Source: DASRDR01 sp963812945 [NCBI: uncultured Candidatus Rokubacteria bacterium] (GTDB lineage Bacteria; Methylomirabilota; Methylomirabilia; Rokubacteriales). Taken from it: 64,000 nucleotides of DNA. The DNA lies in NCBI GenBank assembly GCA_963812945.1, contig CAWEXD010000012.1:1-64000 (forward strand). Direction: 5' to 3'. Numbering within the stretch: position 1 is the stretch's first letter; each line of letters opens with the position of its first letter. Of this stretch, positions 39,450 to 49,796 are shown in pieces. The position numbers were made by a program, and so were the translations under genes. The notes beneath the pieces were generated by a model that was not told where the DNA came from, made no database searches, and was given only the letters and a program-made list of their open reading frames with translations.

Positions 39450-39824
39450 GGGCGGGCCACAGGAAGGGCCGAGCGCTTCCGCCGTCCGCAAGGTCCTGGC
39501 CGCCAACCTGGCCAGCGGCACCCTCACGGCCCCACGGCCCTGTGGCCGCGCTTCAGGATCTCGAGACACGGGACGATCTCGTCGGGATGCGCATGCCCGT
39601 CCACGCAGGCGAAGACGTCGGCCATCTCGACCGCGCCCGCGCTCAGGATGCCGCGGACGCCGTCGTTTTGGCCGGCGTAGCTCGCGGGAATCGCCAGCCG
39701 CGGCACGTCGTTCCGGCACGTGTCGCCGAGCACCGACTCGAATCACGGAGAGTGAGATATCTACTGAAGCTTGCGGTGTGTCCTGAGCAGCGCGATGGGA
39801 CGAGAGGAACCAAGACCACCACCG
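39450..39824. other. Intergenic region with an unassigned coding-like frame
   Basis: A minus-strand frame at 39524-39733 without a good start reads DVPRLAIPASYAGQND and VFACVDGHAHPDEIVPCLEI. It has protein-like composition and may be a gene scrap. Nothing else is supported here. Confidence 0.3.
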
Positions 39825-41369
39825 TTACGCGTTCTTGATCGCCACGGGAGCCTGAGGGTTTTCCTTCGCGAACTCCTGCCAGTTCTGGTATTTCGTCAGG
39901 TTGTCCTTCATGTCCTGGATGGTCTGCTTGATCTTTTCGGCTTGTTCATAGCTGTACTTCTCGCGTATCTGATTCGTCACCGACTTGACGTAATCGTCAC
40001 GCTGCTGCTGGCACGCCGCGTGCGACGTCGAATAATCGTAAGTCGGGCAGTACGTGCAGCCGGTCGCATTCCCAAGTTCCGAACAGACTGTGTTACTCGG
40101 CAGTCCGTCCCAAAAGGAGGAGTGTGGCGTCACGTCGCTGTCAGTGACGTACGAGTACGGCACCGGCAATAGGTCCGGTTCGCTCACGGGCGGAAGGAAA
40201 GTGTCGTCGATGACGTCGCTGATTTTTGCCAGCCGTTCCGCAACCTTGCCGTCGATCTCCTTGGCAATCTGGTCGGCGTGGCCGAAGTAGATTCCAAGCC
40301 AGCACACCATGTGGTCGAGGTAAGGGCTGGCATATATCGTCCTCGAGTGGACGTCGAGCAGCAGCGCGGTCTTGAAAAACAGCATGTGCAAGTTGGCACC
40401 CAACAGAAACGGCTGCAACGCGACTTGCTGGAACGTTGGATCGCCGCCGAGCACCTCGCTCTGGAGTTGACCGACCGCCTGTGGGAGGGCGCCCAAATCA
40501 TCGACCTGCTCGTCGAGGTCTTTGATGAATTTGTTGTAGGCGCTCTCGGGATCCGATGGATCGCCCATATCATCGCCTTCGGACCAGACGGCGTCGTACC
40601 GGACCACAAACCAGTTGTAGTAGGTTTGGATCGTCGCGACATGCTGGCTGATGTCGTACTGCATGAGGTCGTGCGTAACAAGCGCCGAGACGTCGGTGGC
40701 GAGGTCCGACTTCGTGCCGCTCATCATCCCGGTCAGTACCTGCCCGATCACAGCGGATCCGCCGGCCAGGGCCATTCCCGCGAGCGGATTCCCTGAAGCG
40801 GCGATTGCGAAGCCGACGAACTGACCGATCGTCGACCCGACGTCGATGATGCTCACGACTTCAGGGCTCGCGGCGACGGCGAAGGAACTGACCACTGCCG
40901 CCGGACGAGGTGAAGCTGGAACCGGCGCCAGGACGAGGCTGCCGTCTTGTGCGAGTGTCGTCGCCTGGTCGATGATGACCATGACACCGCGTGTCGTCTG
41001 GCGGCGATAGGCGATCGCGCGCGCCGGGCAACCATCGAACGGCTCCTTCAGGGCTAGGAATTCCTCCTCGAGGATGGAGTCGCCATCCAACGGAGGCACC
41101 AGGCGGCGGATCCCCTGTTTGCCGCGCGCCATCATGACCCTCAACAGCGCTTCAGCGCTCGATCCAACGCCGCCAAGCGCCAGCAGCGCATCGAGATCGT
41201 CGCACGCGGGCATGGGTTGCACCATGGACCGCGCCGCGTCCGCCTGGCCGGCGTCTGCGTGCGGGAACAATGGGTGGCCCCCGATGCGCCCGCGTGCGAC
41301 GAAATCGGTCGCAAGCGCGACGGCCCGGTCAGCACCCTGGTCGCTCGGAAAAATGATCCTGATCGCCAT
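39825..41369 (-). CDS. Protein with possible Cry-toxin-like helical domain
   Basis: A 514-residue protein with no signal peptide. Residues 170-420 form an all-helical region with a hydrophobic hairpin (STIGQFVGFAIAASGNPLAG; GSAVIGQVLTGMM) and later QPFLLGANLHMLFFKTALLL, which recalls the QAANLHLLLLRDA helix of delta-endotoxin domain I. YNKFIKDLDEQVDD and TYYNWFVVRYDAV fit the amphipathic helices of that bundle. Residues 430-470 are Cys-rich (CSELGNATGCTYCPTYDY). The first 150 residues are a separate domain. The gene is complete, 27 bases downstream of a one-TM protein gene. The toxin relation rests on motif resemblance alone. Confidence 0.6.
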   Translation of the reverse strand: MAIRIIFPSDQGADRAVALATDFVARGRIGGHPLFPHADAGQADAARSMVQPMPACDDLDALLALGGVGSSAEALLRVMMARGKQGIRRLVPPLDGDSILEEEFLALKEPFDGCPARAIAYRRQTTRGVMVIIDQATTLAQDGSLVLAPVPASPRPAAVVSSFAVAASPEVVSIIDVGSTIGQFVGFAIAASGNPLAGMALAGGSAVIGQVLTGMMSGTKSDLATDVSALVTHDLMQYDISQHVATIQTYYNWFVVRYDAVWSEGDDMGDPSDPESAYNKFIKDLDEQVDDLGALPQAVGQLQSEVLGGDPTFQQVALQPFLLGANLHMLFFKTALLLDVHSRTIYASPYLDHMVCWLGIYFGHADQIAKEIDGKVAERLAKISDVIDDTFLPPVSEPDLLPVPYSYVTDSDVTPHSSFWDGLPSNTVCSELGNATGCTYCPTYDYSTSHAACQQQRDDYVKSVTNQIREKYSYEQAEKIKQTIQDMKDNLTKYQNWQEFAKENPQAPVAIKNA

Positions 41370-41396
41370 CGGTGTTCTCCCGGCAAGCGCGCAACC

Positions 41397-42296
41397 TCAA
41401 TTCGACGGTGGAACCGGCGGGCCTTGGGCGTTGGCGACGTAGGCGATCGCCAGCTTGGCGGTGTCAGCGGCGACCCAGCGTGGAAAAGGCACGGCCACGC
41501 GGGGATTCGATGCGTCGCCGGCGTACGTGAGATCGGCGAGAGCGCGGTACAGCACGCCGCTCTTGCGGGGCGTGACGCTTTGATCGCCGAACGCGTTGGC
41601 GAGTTGCATGGCGAAGTCGTACTGATCGTCCCCCAACGCCCAATTCCACTCGGGCGGCACGCATTGCGAAAGCGGCTTCAACTCCTGGGTGTCGTCCATG
41701 AACAGAAGCTGGGCGGCCCAGGAAGGGTTCCATCGGTCGCAATAGTCCGCGATGGCGCTCCAATACTGCTCGTCGCTCATGTCACGCCAACGCTGAGCCT
41801 GCCTCTTGATTTGCTCCTTCTGCTCCTCCGTCAGCTCAGGGGGGTCCTCTCGCATGATGACCAGGAGGTAGATGAAGACCAGCGTGCCCGGCGTCGCGGC
41901 GACGATGCTTGTCACAAACGACCAGAACTTCCAGCGCGCGTACCACACCTTCTTCTTGTCCGCTCCGCGAATGGATTTGTCGCGGAGCTCCTGAACCTCG
42001 GCGCGCTGGCGCGTGAGCCGGTCGCCGACCTCGCCGGTGACTCGGATCTCTCCATTCGGCTGCGGCCCTGTGGACGCCACTTGGTCCATCCTGACCTGCG
42101 CGTCGAGTTGCTGGTCGACGGAGAGAGTCAGCTGACCAAGGTCTTGGCCTATCTGGTTGAGCTGGGCCTGTTCCTCGGGCAGGGTCCCCACGACAGTGCT
42201 TCCGTCGTCGGCCATGCCGCGCAGCTCTGTGTTTAGGTCCTCGTCGGACGGGACGTCTTCGAGCCCGGTCCCAGGTCCTTCTATCGGCGGTGGCAT
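41397..42296 (-). CDS. One-TM protein, partner of the Cry-like protein
   Basis: A 299-residue protein. Residues 20-115 are acidic/polar and helical (EEQAQLNQIGQDLGQL; RLTRQRAEVQELRDKS), with one transmembrane helix at 124-147 (FWSFVTSIVAATPGTLVFIY). Residues 155-299 form a Trp-rich domain (QRWRDMSDEQYWSAIADYCD; PEWNWALGDDQYDFAMQLAN). The start is the ATG at 42296, chosen because the longer frame is low-quality. The tight link to the downstream gene suggests joint function, possibly anchoring or immunity. No family recognised. Confidence 0.65.
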   Translation of the reverse strand: MPPPIEGPGTGLEDVPSDEDLNTELRGMADDGSTVVGTLPEEQAQLNQIGQDLGQLTLSVDQQLDAQVRMDQVASTGPQPNGEIRVTGEVGDRLTRQRAEVQELRDKSIRGADKKKVWYARWKFWSFVTSIVAATPGTLVFIYLLVIMREDPPELTEEQKEQIKRQAQRWRDMSDEQYWSAIADYCDRWNPSWAAQLLFMDDTQELKPLSQCVPPEWNWALGDDQYDFAMQLANAFGDQSVTPRKSGVLYRALADLTYAGDASNPRVAVPFPRWVAADTAKLAIAYVANAQGPPVPPSN

Positions 42297-42516
42297 GATG
42301 GCGCGCCCTCCGCTTCCCTGAATTGACGATCGGCACCCGGGGAGTGGGGAGGGGAAGAGCCTACCACAGAATTCAGCGCGTAGATCGGATGAAGCGGCTG
42401 ACCCGCCAACTCGACGTGGTGGCATACAGTGCCCCACTGAGAGAACACGCGCTCACTGGTCTACCCTCCGCCTCAGTGAGAGAGGAAGAGCCTCTTGGGG
42501 GGATATCGGGGGCGGC

Positions 42517-43999
42517 GTCCCGATAGTTGTGGAAAAGAGAAATGGCGTATCTTCTCGGTGGATTGGAGACCACCAACCGTGACGCCCTTGGCGGGGCGCA
42601 CCGAGAGGAGATACGCCGATGCCGACGTTGCCACAGAAGACGGCCGGGGACAAGCCGGCCGAGATCGATTGGGCCGCGGCCCTGCAGGTCGAGATGCGGA
42701 CCGTCGTGCGACAGGCCATTGAGCATCTCGTGGGCGCGGAACTCGGCGCGGTGCTCGGGCCCCCGTACGCGCGTGGCGAGGCTCGGCTGGGCTATCGCCA
42801 TGGGTCGAAGGTGCGCACGATCACCAGCCCCGTGGGCGCTGTGACCTTGACCATCCCCCGGGCGCGCCTGCAGGTCGGAGCCAGCGCGGCCACCGAATGG
42901 CAGAGCCAGGTCCTGCCGGCCTACGCCCGGCGGATGCGCCAGGTCAACGAGGCCGTCCTGCAGGCCTACCTGTGCGGGGCGAACACGCGCCGGATCCGCG
43001 GTGCCCTGAAGCCGCTGTTGCAGGGCCGGGCCTTGTCGAAGAGCGCGATCAGCCGGATCGTCCAGGGGTTGAAGGCTCAGCTCGAGGCCTGGCGGGCGCG
43101 GCCGCTGGCCGATCTCGATCTCGTCGCCCTCTACCTGGATGGCTTTCACCTGCGCGTGCGGCTGGGCGGGCGCGTGAGCCCGGTCCCGGTGCTGGCCGTC
43201 CTGGGGGTACAGCGGAGTGGCCAGAAGGTCCTGGTGCATCTCTCTCTTCGCGGGAGCGAGAGCACTGATGCCTGGGCGGCGGTCTGCGAGGACTTGGCGG
43301 CCCGCGGCGTGCGCGCGCCCCAGCTCTGCATCATCGACGGCGGCCCGGGGCTGCGCGCCGCCGTCGAACGGACGTGGCCGGCGGCGGCCATCCAGCGGTG
43401 TACCGTGCACAAGCTGCGGAACCTCCTGACCCATGCCCCACGGCGGCTCCATGACGAGCTCCGCGACAATTACCACGCCATCGTCTTCGCCGAGGACGGG
43501 GCCGCCGCCCGGCGCGCGTACCTAGCGTTCATCAAGAAGTGGACCAAGGGCTGTCCGGGTGCGGTCACGAGCTTGGCGGAGGCCGGCGCCGAGTTGCTTA
43601 CCTTCTTCCGCTACCCGCGTAGCCAGTGGAAGAGCTGGCGCACGACGAACAGCATTGAGCGCCTGCATCTCGAGTTCCGGCGTCGGGTGAAGACGCAAGG
43701 CAGTTTCCCTACGGCGGACGCGGCGCTCGCCTTGCTCTACGGCCTGGTGGCCTCGGGCCAGATCGTCTTCCGCAAACTCGAAGGCTGGCAGGACATGACG
43801 CGCACCCTCACGACCCCGGCGCCGACGGCGGAAGAGGCCGCCTGATCCAATGCCCGCGACTTCGCCTTCGCACAATTGGCTCAGGATCGCGTTTGACGGG
43901 GCGACCCATATCCGGGTATCCCCCGAAATCGGGCCTTGCCCCCGATCCGAGCCCCACCGGCTCCGCTCTCCGAGAAGGCTTTTCCACATCATTCGGGAC
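42517..43999 (+). mobile_element. Complete IS256-family insertion sequence
   Basis: Terminal inverted repeats: the left starts GTCCCGATAGTTGTGGAAAAG at 42517 and the right, read inward, GTCCCGAATGATGTGGAAAAG from 43999, with four mismatches in 21. The 1483-bp length and single transposase gene fit the family. No clean target duplication is seen. Some similarity continues outside both ends (GATAT), so the true ends may be slightly further out. Confidence 0.8.
42619..43845 (+). CDS. IS256-family transposase
   Basis: A complete 408-residue transposase with the DDE layout: VALYLDGFHLRVRLGGRVSP with the first Asp, LCIIDGGPGLRAAVERTWP with the second, the IQRCTVHKLRNLLTHAP box, and TTNSIERLHLEFRRRVKTQG with the Glu. 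N-terminal GAELGAVLGPPYARGEARLG is typical of the branch. It differs clearly from the copy at 19.7 kb, so two IS256 subfamilies are present. Confidence 0.93.
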   Translation: MPTLPQKTAGDKPAEIDWAAALQVEMRTVVRQAIEHLVGAELGAVLGPPYARGEARLGYRHGSKVRTITSPVGAVTLTIPRARLQVGASAATEWQSQVLPAYARRMRQVNEAVLQAYLCGANTRRIRGALKPLLQGRALSKSAISRIVQGLKAQLEAWRARPLADLDLVALYLDGFHLRVRLGGRVSPVPVLAVLGVQRSGQKVLVHLSLRGSESTDAWAAVCEDLAARGVRAPQLCIIDGGPGLRAAVERTWPAAAIQRCTVHKLRNLLTHAPRRLHDELRDNYHAIVFAEDGAAARRAYLAFIKKWTKGCPGAVTSLAEAGAELLTFFRYPRSQWKSWRTTNSIERLHLEFRRRVKTQGSFPTADAALALLYGLVASGQIVFRKLEGWQDMTRTLTTPAPTAEEAA

Positions 44000-44101
44000 A
44001 CGGCCATATCGGGATATGGGTTGGCCTGAGATCTTCGATCCTGGGGGCGCGGGGCGATCGCGTTTCTTGGTGCCGGGGCCGCAGACGGCGGATGGTGGAA
44101 C

Positions 44102-44525
44102 GTAGGAAGCGCTAGGCACGTTTCTCGGCCCCGTTACCCCGGCCCCCTTGCCCGCCCCCCGTCATCCCGGCCCCCTCGGTCGCCGCGGGAACCATAGCGC
44201 GGCACCGTCGGGAGCAGCAAGGGCGGCCGGCGGTCGGCGCGGGTGGGCCGGGTGGGCCCGGCACCCTCCTCCCGAGCCGGCGAACAGACGGGGCCGGCAG
44301 CGCCGCGGGGGGCGCGACCGACCGTGGGTCAGGCGGGGGGGGGGCGGGCCGCCCCGGCGGCGGCTTGGGCGCCAGTCCCAGCACCGCGAGGAGCCGGCGC
44401 ACCGCATGGGACTCCGTCACCGCGCCGAGGATCCGCCGCCGGCCCCCGCAGCGATCGCACACCAGCACCTCAAAGCCGAACACCCGCTGGAGCAGCCGAG
44501 CCCAGGGCCAGCGCCGCGGGGCGCG
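44102..44525 (-). mobile_element. IS91-family element end with transposase C-terminus (copy 1, longest of the set)
   Basis: The minus strand encodes RVFGFEVLVCDRCGGRRRIL, AVTESHAVRRLLAVLGL and a Pro-rich tail, matching the zinc-finger C-terminus of IS91 Y2 transposases. The element end starts GTAGGAAGCGCTAGGCACG right after GAAC (44098-44101), i.e. the transposase strand runs into GTTC. The N-terminal and catalytic parts are gone. Confidence 0.75.
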
Positions 44526-44755
44526 CGTGTCGACGGTGCCCGGGACCTGCAGGACATCCAGCGGGACGTGGAGGGACGGCTGACGAACTGGCGGGGTCTC
44601 CTGCGGCGTCAGGTCGTGCAGAGCCGCCAGATCCTCAGAAAGCTCCTGGTGGGACGGATTGTCTTTCCGGCAGCGGAAGGACGGGGTCTACGAATTTAGC
44701 GGCCAGGCCTCGCTGGGCCGGGTCCTGGCCGGCGTCGTCTGTACAAAGGCGGGCG

Positions 44756-44784
44756 TGGCTCCAACGGGATTCGAACCCGTGTTT
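44756..44784 (-). tRNA. 3′ fragment of a tRNA (T arm and acceptor strand only)
   Basis: Read on the minus strand: ACGGG-TTCGAAT-CCCGT forms a perfect T arm, followed by TGGAGCC and A, an acceptor 3′ strand with discriminator. No matching GGCTCCA 5′ strand, D arm or acceptable anticodon stem-loop is found in the next 90 bases. It is likely a leftover from recombination at a tRNA gene. Confidence 0.5.
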
Positions 44785-44964
44785 CAGCCTTGAGGGCGGT
44801 GACGTGGCCTACTATGACGCATACTTGCGGGGCCGTTGACACTCGCGGTTGCCACGACGCCTTCGAGTGGGGAAGGGTTCGTACCCGACGGGGCCTCGGC
44901 AGCAGTGCGCAGCGTCAGGCCATTCGGATGGCGACGTTCACGGCCACGCATCCCTGGGGTCCCA

Positions 44965-46822
44965 TCAACTGCGGGCGGCGAGCCCAGCGCCGCCCTGGCG
45001 GGCGACGAGGCGCCGGTACAGCCCACTTCCGGCCAGAAGACCCTCGTGCGTCCCGGCATCGACCAAGCGGCCCTCGTCGAAGACCAGGATCTGATCGGCA
45101 TCGCGCACGGTGGAGAGCCGGTGGGCGATGACCACCGTGGTCCGCCCCTGAGCCAGCCGATCGAGAGCGCTGCGTACCGCGTGCTCGCTGACCGCATCGA
45201 GGTGGGACGTCGCCTCGTCGAGAATCAGGACGGGCGCGTCCTTGAGGAAGGCTCGGGCAATGGCCACGCGCTGGCGCTGGCCGCCCGAGAGCTGCGCCCC
45301 CCGCTCCCCCACGACCGTGTCCAGCCCGTCGGGCAGTGACTCGACGAACTCCCGGAGCGCTGCGCGCTCCACCGCGGCCGCCACGCCGGCGTCGGAGGCG
45401 TCCGGGCGCGCCAATCGGATGTTCGCCCGGAGCGTGTCGTTGAACAGGTAGGTGTCCTGGGCGACGAGCGCGATCCGGCCTCGCAGGTCGTCGAGCCGAT
45501 ACCGCCGGAGGTCATGACCCCAGAGTCGGACGACGCCTTCGGCCGGGTCCCAGAAGCGCAGGAAGAGATTCGCGACCGTCGTCTTCCCGGCACCCGAGGG
45601 CCCAATCAGCGCCACGGTGCTGCCGGCGGGCACGGACAGCGACACGTCGTCGAGGGCCGGCCGCCGGCGACCGGGGTACGTGAAGCGCACCCGGACCATC
45701 TCGAGCGCCGGCACCTCCCCTTCCGGAGCGTCCGGCGACACGCCCGGTCCGTCCATGACGGCGACCGGTTCGGCATGGATGGCGTGAAGACGCTGAGTCG
45801 CGGCGAAGGTGTCCGCAAGCTGTCGCCCCACCTGGGCGATCTCCCACACCGGGACGAAGGCGGACAGGGCGAGGAGCGTCAGGAGCGGCACGATCCCGGG
45901 GTCCAGGGCGCCACGCTGTGCGAGAGCCGCGCCGGTGACGGCGACGGCGAGGCCACCCAGCCCCGTCGCGACCTCCTGCAAGGCGCTCTGACGCGCGAGG
46001 TCTCGGAGGAACGGCATCCGGGCCTGCGCGTAGGCCTGGGCGCGGGTCGCGAACTCCCGGTCCCGCCGCGCCTCCTGCTGGAACGCCGCCACCTCCGCGA
46101 GCCCTTGAATGGAGTCGACGGCATGCGCGTTGAGTGACCCGGCGGCCTCCCGCGCCCGGGCGCTCAGCCGGTCGATTCGCGCGCGCCCCTGCACCGGGCC
46201 GAGCGCGACATAGACTAGAAAGGGCGCCAGCACCATGGCCATCGGCCAGCCATGCGCGAGTAGCACGCCGAGCACCACCGCGGGCACAAGGACCCCGACC
46301 ACGGCCGGGGTGATCGTGTGCGCGAAGAAGTACTCGACGAGCTCGATGTCGTGCGTCGCCACCCCCACGAGGTCGCCCGTCCGCCGGCGCGTCAGGTAGG
46401 CCGGCGCCAGGGCATCGAGCACGCGGAACAGCCGGAGCCGCATGTCGGCCAGGAGCCGGTACGCGACGTCATGCGCCAGCCACGACTCGAGCCAGTGAAG
46501 GAGCCCCGCAAGGGGCGCGACGACGAAGAGGGCGGTGAGCCACCCGCCGACCGACGCGCCCCGCTTGACGGCCAGCACGGCGAGGGCACTCACAGCCCCG
46601 ACCCCGATCAGCGCCGCCACGCGCGCCACACCCAGAAGAAACGTGGCCAGCAGGCGTCCCCGGTAGCCGCGGCTGAGGCCCAGAAGAACCGACAGGACGT
46701 GGGCCCATCCGAGGACACCCCCGGCGGGCAGGATGCCCTCGACGGGCTCTGGCTGGGTCTCTGGCTCGTTCCGTGCGGCCGCCGGCGACGGCAGCCCGCC
46801 GCGATTCGATCGGGGCCGTCAT
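44965..46822 (-). CDS. ABC exporter half-transporter, second of a pair; one frameshift near the start
   Basis: An ABC half-transporter: six-TM domain ([39 protein letters not shown]) plus a nucleotide-binding domain with Walker [11 protein letters not shown]-loop VAQDTYLFN, signature LSGGQRQRV, Walker [11 protein letters not shown] and H-loop VIAHRLSTV. The ATG at 46822 overlaps the previous gene (ATGA). One extra base near 46775 puts the first 30 codons out of frame with [20 protein letters not shown]. Total length is 3n+1. It probably pairs with the other half as a heterodimer; the layout is CydDC-like but no cytochrome bd genes are nearby, so the substrate is unknown. Confidence 0.85.
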
Positions 46823-48559
46823 GGTTGCCGTGCTCCCGTACCTGGCCGGCCATGAGCCGCCAGTAGGCGCCCCTGCTGCCCGAGCAGCTCCGCGTGTCGT
46901 CCGCTCTCGACGATGCGCCCGTGTTCGAGCACGAGGATCCGGTCGGCATCGATGACGCTCGACAGGCGGTGCGCGAAGATCAGGGTCGTGCGGCCGGCCA
47001 TGAGCCGGTCGAGCGCTGCCTGGATGATGGCCTCGCTCTCGGTATCGACGGACGACAGGGCCTCGTCGAGGATGAGGATCGGCGCCCCGCGCAGGAGGGC
47101 TCGGGCGATCGCGATGCGCTGCCGTTGCCCGCCCGACAGCCGGATCCCACGCTCCCCGACGATGGTCTCGTAGCCCTGCGGGAGGCGGGCGATGAACTCG
47201 TGGGCGTGGGCTTCCCGGGCCGCCGCCTCGAGCTCGGAGAGGGTCGCCTCCGCTCTCCCCATGCGGAGGTTCTCGGCGACCGTGCCGTGGAAGAGATACG
47301 TATCCTGGTGGACCACCGCCGTGAGCGCGCGAAGGTCCGCGAGCGGGCAAGTCCCGGATGTCGCGGCCGCCCACCACGACGCGGCCCTCCTGGGGATCGT
47401 GGAAGCGGAGCAGGAGACGGGCCACGGTCGACTTGCCCGAGCCGCTCGGCCCGACGATGGCCACATGCTCACCGGCCCGCACGCTGAAGGACAGGTGCTC
47501 GTGGGCCGGTCGGCGGCCACCCGGATAGCCAAAGGTCACGTCGTCGAAGGCGACCGTCGGGGCCAGACGTGGTGCGTCGGTGACGGCGCCTGACGCGTCG
47601 TGGACCGTGGCCCTGATCGACAGCAGAGCCAGCACGCCTCGGGCCGCGGAGAGGCCCAACATGCCCTGGTGGAGCAGCACGCGGAGGTCCCGCAGCGGGC
47701 GAAACACCTCGACGCCCAGCATGAGGATGACCAACAGCGTCTCGAGGGGCATGACGCCCGATCGGACGCGATGCACCCCCCAGCCGAGGGCGACGGCTGC
47801 GCCGAGGGCGATGCCCACGTCCGTGATGCCACGGGCCAGCGTGTTCGTCCCGAGCACGCCCATCGTCGCCTGGAACAGCTCGCGGCTCCGCGCCGCCAGG
47901 AGCGTGGCGCGCGCTCCGCTCTGGCCGAACGCCTTCAACGTGCCCAGCCCCTGGAGCGCGTCGAGGAACTCGGCTCCGAACGCGCTGTAGGCCCGCTGCC
48001 GCGCGAGACTCCGCGCGCTGTCCCAGCGGTGCCAGAGGGCCGGCGCCAGCAGCGTCACCAACGCCGCGCCGAGCAGGACGAGCGCGATCGGCAGGTCGAG
48101 CCACGCCATGAAGGCGAAGATCAGCACGGGCGTCACGGCCGCCACACCCAGCTGCGGCAGGTACTGGCCGAAGTACACCTCGAGCTGCTGCACGCCCTCG
48201 ACCACGGACAGGATGACGTCGCCGGTCCGCGCCGCCGTGAAGTGCGCCGGGCCGAGGGCGAGCACGTGCGCGTGCACCATCTGGCGCAGGCGCGCCTGGA
48301 CGCGGGCGGCCGTGCCGTGGGCGACCATCGTCCGGGCGTAGTCGAGAGCGCCCCGGAGGCCGATGGCGAGCGCCACGGCGGAGACCGGTCCGATCAGTGC
48401 CGCCAGCGGGACCCCAGCCAGGACGCGCCCGAGCAGCCAGCCCAGCAGGGCGAGGCGCGCGATCCCGGCAGACACGGCCAGGAGGCCCAGAGCCGCGGTC
48501 GCGAGGATGCGGGTCCGGACCCCGGCGGTGAAGGTCCAGAGCTGGCGGTCTAGGTACAT
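46819..48559 (-). CDS. ABC exporter half-transporter, first of a pair; frameshifted
   Basis: The membrane domain runs from [18 protein letters not shown] through [20 protein letters not shown] and [14 protein letters not shown] coupling sequence ([20 protein letters not shown]). The nucleotide-binding domain has Walker [10 protein letters not shown]; an extra base near 47350 joins DIRDLP to [20 protein letters not shown]. Then come the signature LSGGQRQRI, Walker [11 protein letters not shown] and H-loop [10 protein letters not shown] second shift close to the stop affects only the tail ([10 protein letters not shown] in the other frame). The start is taken at the ATG 48559; a GTG at 48586 is possible. 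Confidence 0.85.
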
Positions 48560-48623
48560 GAGCCGGCCGGGGCGATCCGGACGCACCGCATGATCATGGT
48601 CCCATGATAACGGCGTCGCGAAC

Positions 48624-48707
48624 GTAGGAAGCGCTAGGCACGTTTCTCGGCCCCGTTACCCCGGCCCTCTTGCCCGCCCCCCGTCATCCCGGCCCCCTCG
48701 GTCGCCG
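48624..48707 (-). mobile_element. IS91-family end fragment (copy 2)
   Basis: 84 bp starting GTAGGAAGCGCTAGGCACG directly after GAAC (48620-48623) and matching copy 1 until GGTCGCCG, where similarity stops. Same orientation as copy 1. Confidence 0.7.
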
Positions 48708-48812
48708 GCACACGCTTCGGTCGGACGATCTGGCGCCCGCCTGGCGCGGGCCGCTGCCACATCGGGACCCCCGCCGCATTCCGCCGGCGTGAGCGGGAGC
48801 AATTTTCCCGCT

Positions 48813-49796
48813 CTATTCGATCACCTCGTCGGCGCGGGCGAGCAGCGTCGGCGGCACGGTCGAGGCCGAGCGCCTTGGCGGTGGTCAGATTGATGACGAG
48901 ATCGAACTTGGTCGGCTGCTCGACCGGGATGTCGGCCGGCTTCGCCCCGCGCAGAATTTTGTCGACAAAGTCGGCGGCGCGCCGGAACAGGTCCGGGAGG
49001 TTTGGTCCATAGGACATCAGACCTCCCGCTTCGACGTACTCCCGAGTGCCGTGCATCGTCGGCAGTCGCGCGGCCAGCGCCAAGGTGTTGATGCGAATCC
49101 GGTTGGTGATCACGAGCGGGTCGGCCACAGACATAAAGTGCATCCGCGCGGCCCTTGAGCGCCTCGAAGGCGGGCGCGATATCCTCCGCTCGCCGGATTT
49201 CCGATGTGACGACTTCGAGGCCGAGCGTGCGGGCCGTTGCCTGAACCTCGCGCATCTCCAGCACGGCGGCGGGATTGCCGACATTGGCCATGATCGCCAA
49301 CCGGCGGAGACCGGGGACGACCTCGCGCAAGAGTTCGAGTCGCTTGCCAGCAAGATCGGTCGTCTGGTTCGACAGGCCGGTGACGTTGCCGCCCGGTCGC
49401 GCCAGACTTGCGACCAGGCCGGTGCCGACCGGGTCCGCCGCCACCGCGAAGACGATCGGGATGACCGCTGTCGCTTGCTTTGCCGCGAGGACTGCTGGGG
49501 TTACCGCGCGTGACAATGACATCGACCTTGAGCCGGACGAACTCGGCCGCGATCTCGGCGTAGCGCTCGCTGCGACCCTCCGCCCAGCGATACTCAATCG
49601 CGACGTTGCGACCCTCGATCCAACCGAGTTCGCGCAGCCGCTGCACAAAAGCGGCGACCCATTGGCTCTCAGCCGAAGGCGTGCTCGCGCCCAAGAACCC
49701 GATGGTCGGCAGCTTGCCCGCCTGCTGCGCGCGCGCCGCGAGCGGCCACGCGGCCGCCGCGCCGCCGAGCAGCGTGATGAACTCGCGTCGCCTCAT
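48813..49796 (-). CDS. ABC transporter substrate-binding protein (ABC_sub_bind family), frameshifted
   Basis: A periplasmic binding protein. The signal [18 protein letters not shown] ends LAARAQQ and has twin Arg. The first lobe [40 protein letters not shown] and [14 protein letters not shown] is in frame. After shifts near 49490, 49140 and 48855 the rest reads [60 protein letters not shown] and [17 protein letters not shown], ending ARADEVIE. Total length is 3n, fitting three inserted bases. The start ATG overlaps the stop of another such gene (ATGA). The ligand is unknown. Confidence 0.8.

Noticed and set aside
39524-39733. 69-codon minus-strand gene
   Set aside because: It starts only with GTG, has no ribosome site and no recognisable family; described only as a coding-like frame.
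44756-44835. Complete tRNA, including a selenocysteine tRNA with UCA anticodon
   Set aside because: No 5′ acceptor strand or stable anticodon stem can be formed; the CTCAAGG stretch lacks U33 and paired flanks.
44965-48559. cydDC naming for the ABC pair
   Set aside because: Layout fits, but there are no cydAB genes nearby and heterodimeric exporters of other function look alike at this level.
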